The position numbers were made by a program, and so were the translations under genes. From contig JALWAF010000056.1 of NCBI GenBank assembly GCA_027016355.1, positions 5,046 through 12,060 of the forward strand: 7,015 bases of DNA, read 5' to 3'. Positions within the stretch are counted from its first letter, which is position 1. Each line of letters begins with the position of its first letter. The DNA comes from Candidatus Moraniibacteriota bacterium (lineage in GTDB: Bacteria > Patescibacteriota > Minisyncoccia > Moranbacterales > GCA-2747515). Of this stretch, positions 5,730-7,015 are shown piece by piece. The notes beneath the pieces were generated by a model. The model made no database searches. It worked only from the letters and a program-made list of their open reading frames with translations, and was not told where the DNA came from.

Positions 5730-6194
5730 ATGCAAATTCACGAAGTATCTACAATAAAAAAGGACAAAAAACGCATTGGTCGTGGCGGTAAGCGCGGCAC
5801 ATATAGCGGAAGAGGTATGAAAGGTCAAAAATCACGTAGTGGTGGTAATGTGGACCCTCTATTTGAGGGTGGACGAACAACTCTTATACAAAAAATGAAG
5901 AAAAATCGAGGTTTCAAATCGCCACATGCGAAAAAAATTACATTATCATTAGCAAAATTAGATGCTTTGTATAATGATGGTGACACGGTATCATTAAAGA
6001 CTTTAACTGAAAAGAAAGTATTGCGTGTAAAAACGATAAAAAACGGGGTACGTATTGTAGCAACAGGTGAAATTACAAAGAAACTATCAATCGATGAAAA
6101 TATTGGCGTTACAAATTCAGCAATGGATAAAATTAAGAAGGCTGGTGGGAAAGTAAATACTATAAAAGAACCTGAAATAAAAGAAAAAAAGTAA
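5730..6194 (+). CDS. rplO: 50S ribosomal protein uL15 (L15)
   Basis: uL15 is a late-assembly protein whose extended basic N-terminus threads into 23S rRNA. The N-terminal part has RIGRGGKRGTYSGRGMKGQK (15-34) followed by SRSGG; this replaces the GKTSGRGHKGQKSRSG form of many bacteria and resembles CPR sequences. Next come FEGGRTTLIQKMKKNRGF (45-62), the globular part with LSLAKLDALYNDGDTVSLKTL (72-92), GVRIVATGEITKKLSI (106-121), and the final AMDKIKKAGGKVNTI (131-145). The length of 154 residues is close to E. coli (144) plus a short charged tail. It directly follows uS5 (24 nt) with no rpmD between. AGGG at 5712-5715 is 14 nt from the ATG, too far for a good ribosome binding site. It is the last gene before the terminator. 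Confidence 0.96.
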   Translation: MQIHEVSTIKKDKKRIGRGGKRGTYSGRGMKGQKSRSGGNVDPLFEGGRTTLIQKMKKNRGFKSPHAKKITLSLAKLDALYNDGDTVSLKTLTEKKVLRVKTIKNGVRIVATGEITKKLSIDENIGVTNSAMDKIKKAGGKVNTIKEPEIKEKK

Positions 6195-6220
6195 ATGTAG
6201 ACAATTTAACATATCTTTTT

Positions 6221-6246
6221 AAAAACGACTGTGTAGTCGTTTTTTT
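6221..6246 (+). terminator. Intrinsic terminator closing the ribosomal-protein operon
   Basis: A ten-base-pair stem, AAAAACGACT (6221-6230) with AGTCGTTTTT (6235-6244), encloses the four-base loop GTGT. The T-run spans 6240-6246. It begins 26 nt after the uL15 stop. The A-run before the stem mirrors the T-run, so it might also work on the opposite strand, though no gene is visible there. Confidence 0.9.
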
Positions 6247-6256
6247 AAAACAAATA

Positions 6257-6316
6257 TGGTATAGTAGGATGTATGGCTAGATATAATTTGAAATAAAAAA
6301 ATATTTATGCTATTTC
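6257..6316 (+). promoter_or_regulatory. Candidate promoter(s) for the polyprenyl synthase gene
   Basis: A new promoter is expected between the terminator and the gene at 6402. Three candidates are visible. TGGTATAGT (6257-6265) is an extended -10 element with TATAGT but no clear -35. TATAAT (6282-6287) is a perfect -10, also without a -35. TTGAAA (6288-6293) with TGCTATTTC (6308-6316) has a 17-nt spacer and a TGn extension but a weak -10. The first is favoured because extended -10 promoters can work without a -35. The rest of the 207-nt gap is an AT-rich leader with only a weak A/T stem at 6334-6352 and no recognisable riboswitch. Confidence 0.4.
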
Positions 6317-6401
6317 CAATTAATTACTATTCGCAAAGTTTTGAAAAATTTGATTTAATTGTATAAAAATTTTCTAACATTAGATTATTATTGTAAGGTT
6401 T

Positions 6402-7015
6402 ATGGATATAAAAGAAGAAATAAAAATATTTAAAGGTGACATTGATCGTGAAATTGCTTCACGTTTGGATGAAGTTATTGACAATGCAAGGGATATTGAT
6501 CCTTTTTTTGTGGATATGATGAAATATTTCAAGAAAACTATTCTTGCGGGTGGAAAACGTATTAGACCGATTATGATGTGTTTGGGTTATAAGGCTGTTG
6601 GTGGAAAAGATTACGATAAAATTATTAAAACTTCAGTAAGCATTGAATTAATTCATGCATTTTTATTAATACATGATGATGTAATTGATCGTGATAATCT
6701 CAGACGTGGTAAAAAAACAATACATGCTAGGTATCGTGATTATAATAAACGTTTTTTGCACAATAATAATGCTACACATTTTGGTGAGTCGGTTGCTATT
6801 GTTTTGGGAGATTTCATATATTCTTTGGGCAATCAAGTGCTTTTTGAATCAGATTTTGAAGCTGATAAAATCGTAAAAGCTCTTAGCAAGTTGCAATCCA
6901 TTGTTGGTTTGACGTGTGTTGGTGAGATGCAAGATGTTTATATGGAGTATAAAAATAAAGCTACAGATAAAGAGATATTGGACATGTATGAAAATAAAAC
7001 AGCGAAGTATCCTTT
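6402..7015 (+). CDS. Polyprenyl (geranylgeranyl-type) diphosphate synthase, 3'-truncated
   Basis: This trans-isoprenyl diphosphate synthase joins isopentenyl diphosphate units to an allylic primer, making precursors for polyprenyl lipid carriers or quinone side chains. The 204 complete codons (of about 300-340 usual) run off the right edge. Family motifs are in order: GGKRIRP (50-56), which binds the homoallylic substrate; the first Asp-rich motif DDVID (92-96) in LIHDDVIDRD, which binds magnesium; LRRGKKTIH (100-108); and VGEMQDV (173-179). KTAKY (199-203) matches the conserved Lys-Thr site. The second Asp-rich motif lies beyond the window. Phe87, five residues before the first Asp, resembles the chain-length stop of archaeal-type C20 synthases, but product length is uncertain. 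The ATG at 6402 is the first possible after an in-frame TAG at 6381. TAAGG (6394-6398) lies only 3 nt upstream, rather close for a ribosome binding site. Confidence 0.92.
   Translation, partial: MDIKEEIKIFKGDIDREIASRLDEVIDNARDIDPFFVDMMKYFKKTILAGGKRIRPIMMCLGYKAVGGKDYDKIIKTSVSIELIHAFLLIHDDVIDRDNLRRGKKTIHARYRDYNKRFLHNNNATHFGESVAIVLGDFIYSLGNQVLFESDFEADKIVKALSKLQSIVGLTCVGEMQDVYMEYKNKATDKEILDMYENKTAKYP

Noticed and set aside
6273..6297. Seven-codon leader peptide (MARYNLK) before the polyprenyl synthase
   Set aside because: It is a very short frame in AT-rich sequence with no ribosome binding site, no codon run suggesting attenuation, and no terminator after it.
6334..6352. A/T-rich stem-loop (CAAA...TTTG) in the leader at 6334-6352
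   Set aside because: The pairing is almost all A-T with a bulged G and a small loop; such matches are expected by chance at this composition.
6685..6876. Plus-strand open frame of 63 codons near the right edge
   Set aside because: It lies in another frame inside the polyprenyl synthase, whose conserved motifs run across the same bases.

Overview
The window is a conserved ribosomal-protein operon from an AT-rich bacterium. It covers the end of the S10 cluster running directly into the spc cluster, all on the + strand. The order is uL22 (5'-truncated), uS3, uL16, uL29, uS17, uL14, uL24, uL5, uS14 (zinc type), uS8, uL6, uL18, uS5, uL15. A strong intrinsic terminator follows, then a separately promoted polyprenyl diphosphate synthase gene that runs off the right edge. 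No RNA genes, mobile elements, CRISPR arrays or phage genes are visible.

The likely source is a member of the Candidate Phyla Radiation (Patescibacteria). Four things point that way: uL30 is missing between uS5 and uL15, which is characteristic of that group; uL15 has a CPR-style glycine/arginine-rich start; uL16 has Pro where most bacteria have Arg before the MGxGKG loop; and composition is AT-rich with few Shine-Dalgarno sequences. This assignment is inference from remembered family patterns and was not tested by a tree. The code looks standard: all Trp are TGG, conserved Gly are GGN, and TGA is not used in any gene.

Positions 1-6194 hold fourteen r-protein genes with spacers of 10-28 nt, apart from two spacers of about 58-59 nt (uS14-uS8 and uL18-uS5). 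No terminator or convincing promoter separates the S10 and spc parts, so they are probably one transcript. The uL18-uS5 spacer carries two compact GC-rich hairpins that can refold into an alternative outer stem. uS5 is the unusual gene: a normal core is followed by a lysine-rich linker and a helix-hairpin-helix domain of the kind known at the C-terminus of uL21 in Bacteroidetes.

Positions 6195-6401 hold the terminator, one or more promoter candidates and an AT-rich leader. From 6402 a polyprenyl synthase begins where secY usually follows rplO, so the usual spc tail (secY, adk, map, infA) is not in its normal place. No wholly new system is visible. The points most worth following are the uS5 fusion, the uL18-uS5 hairpins and the displaced secY.
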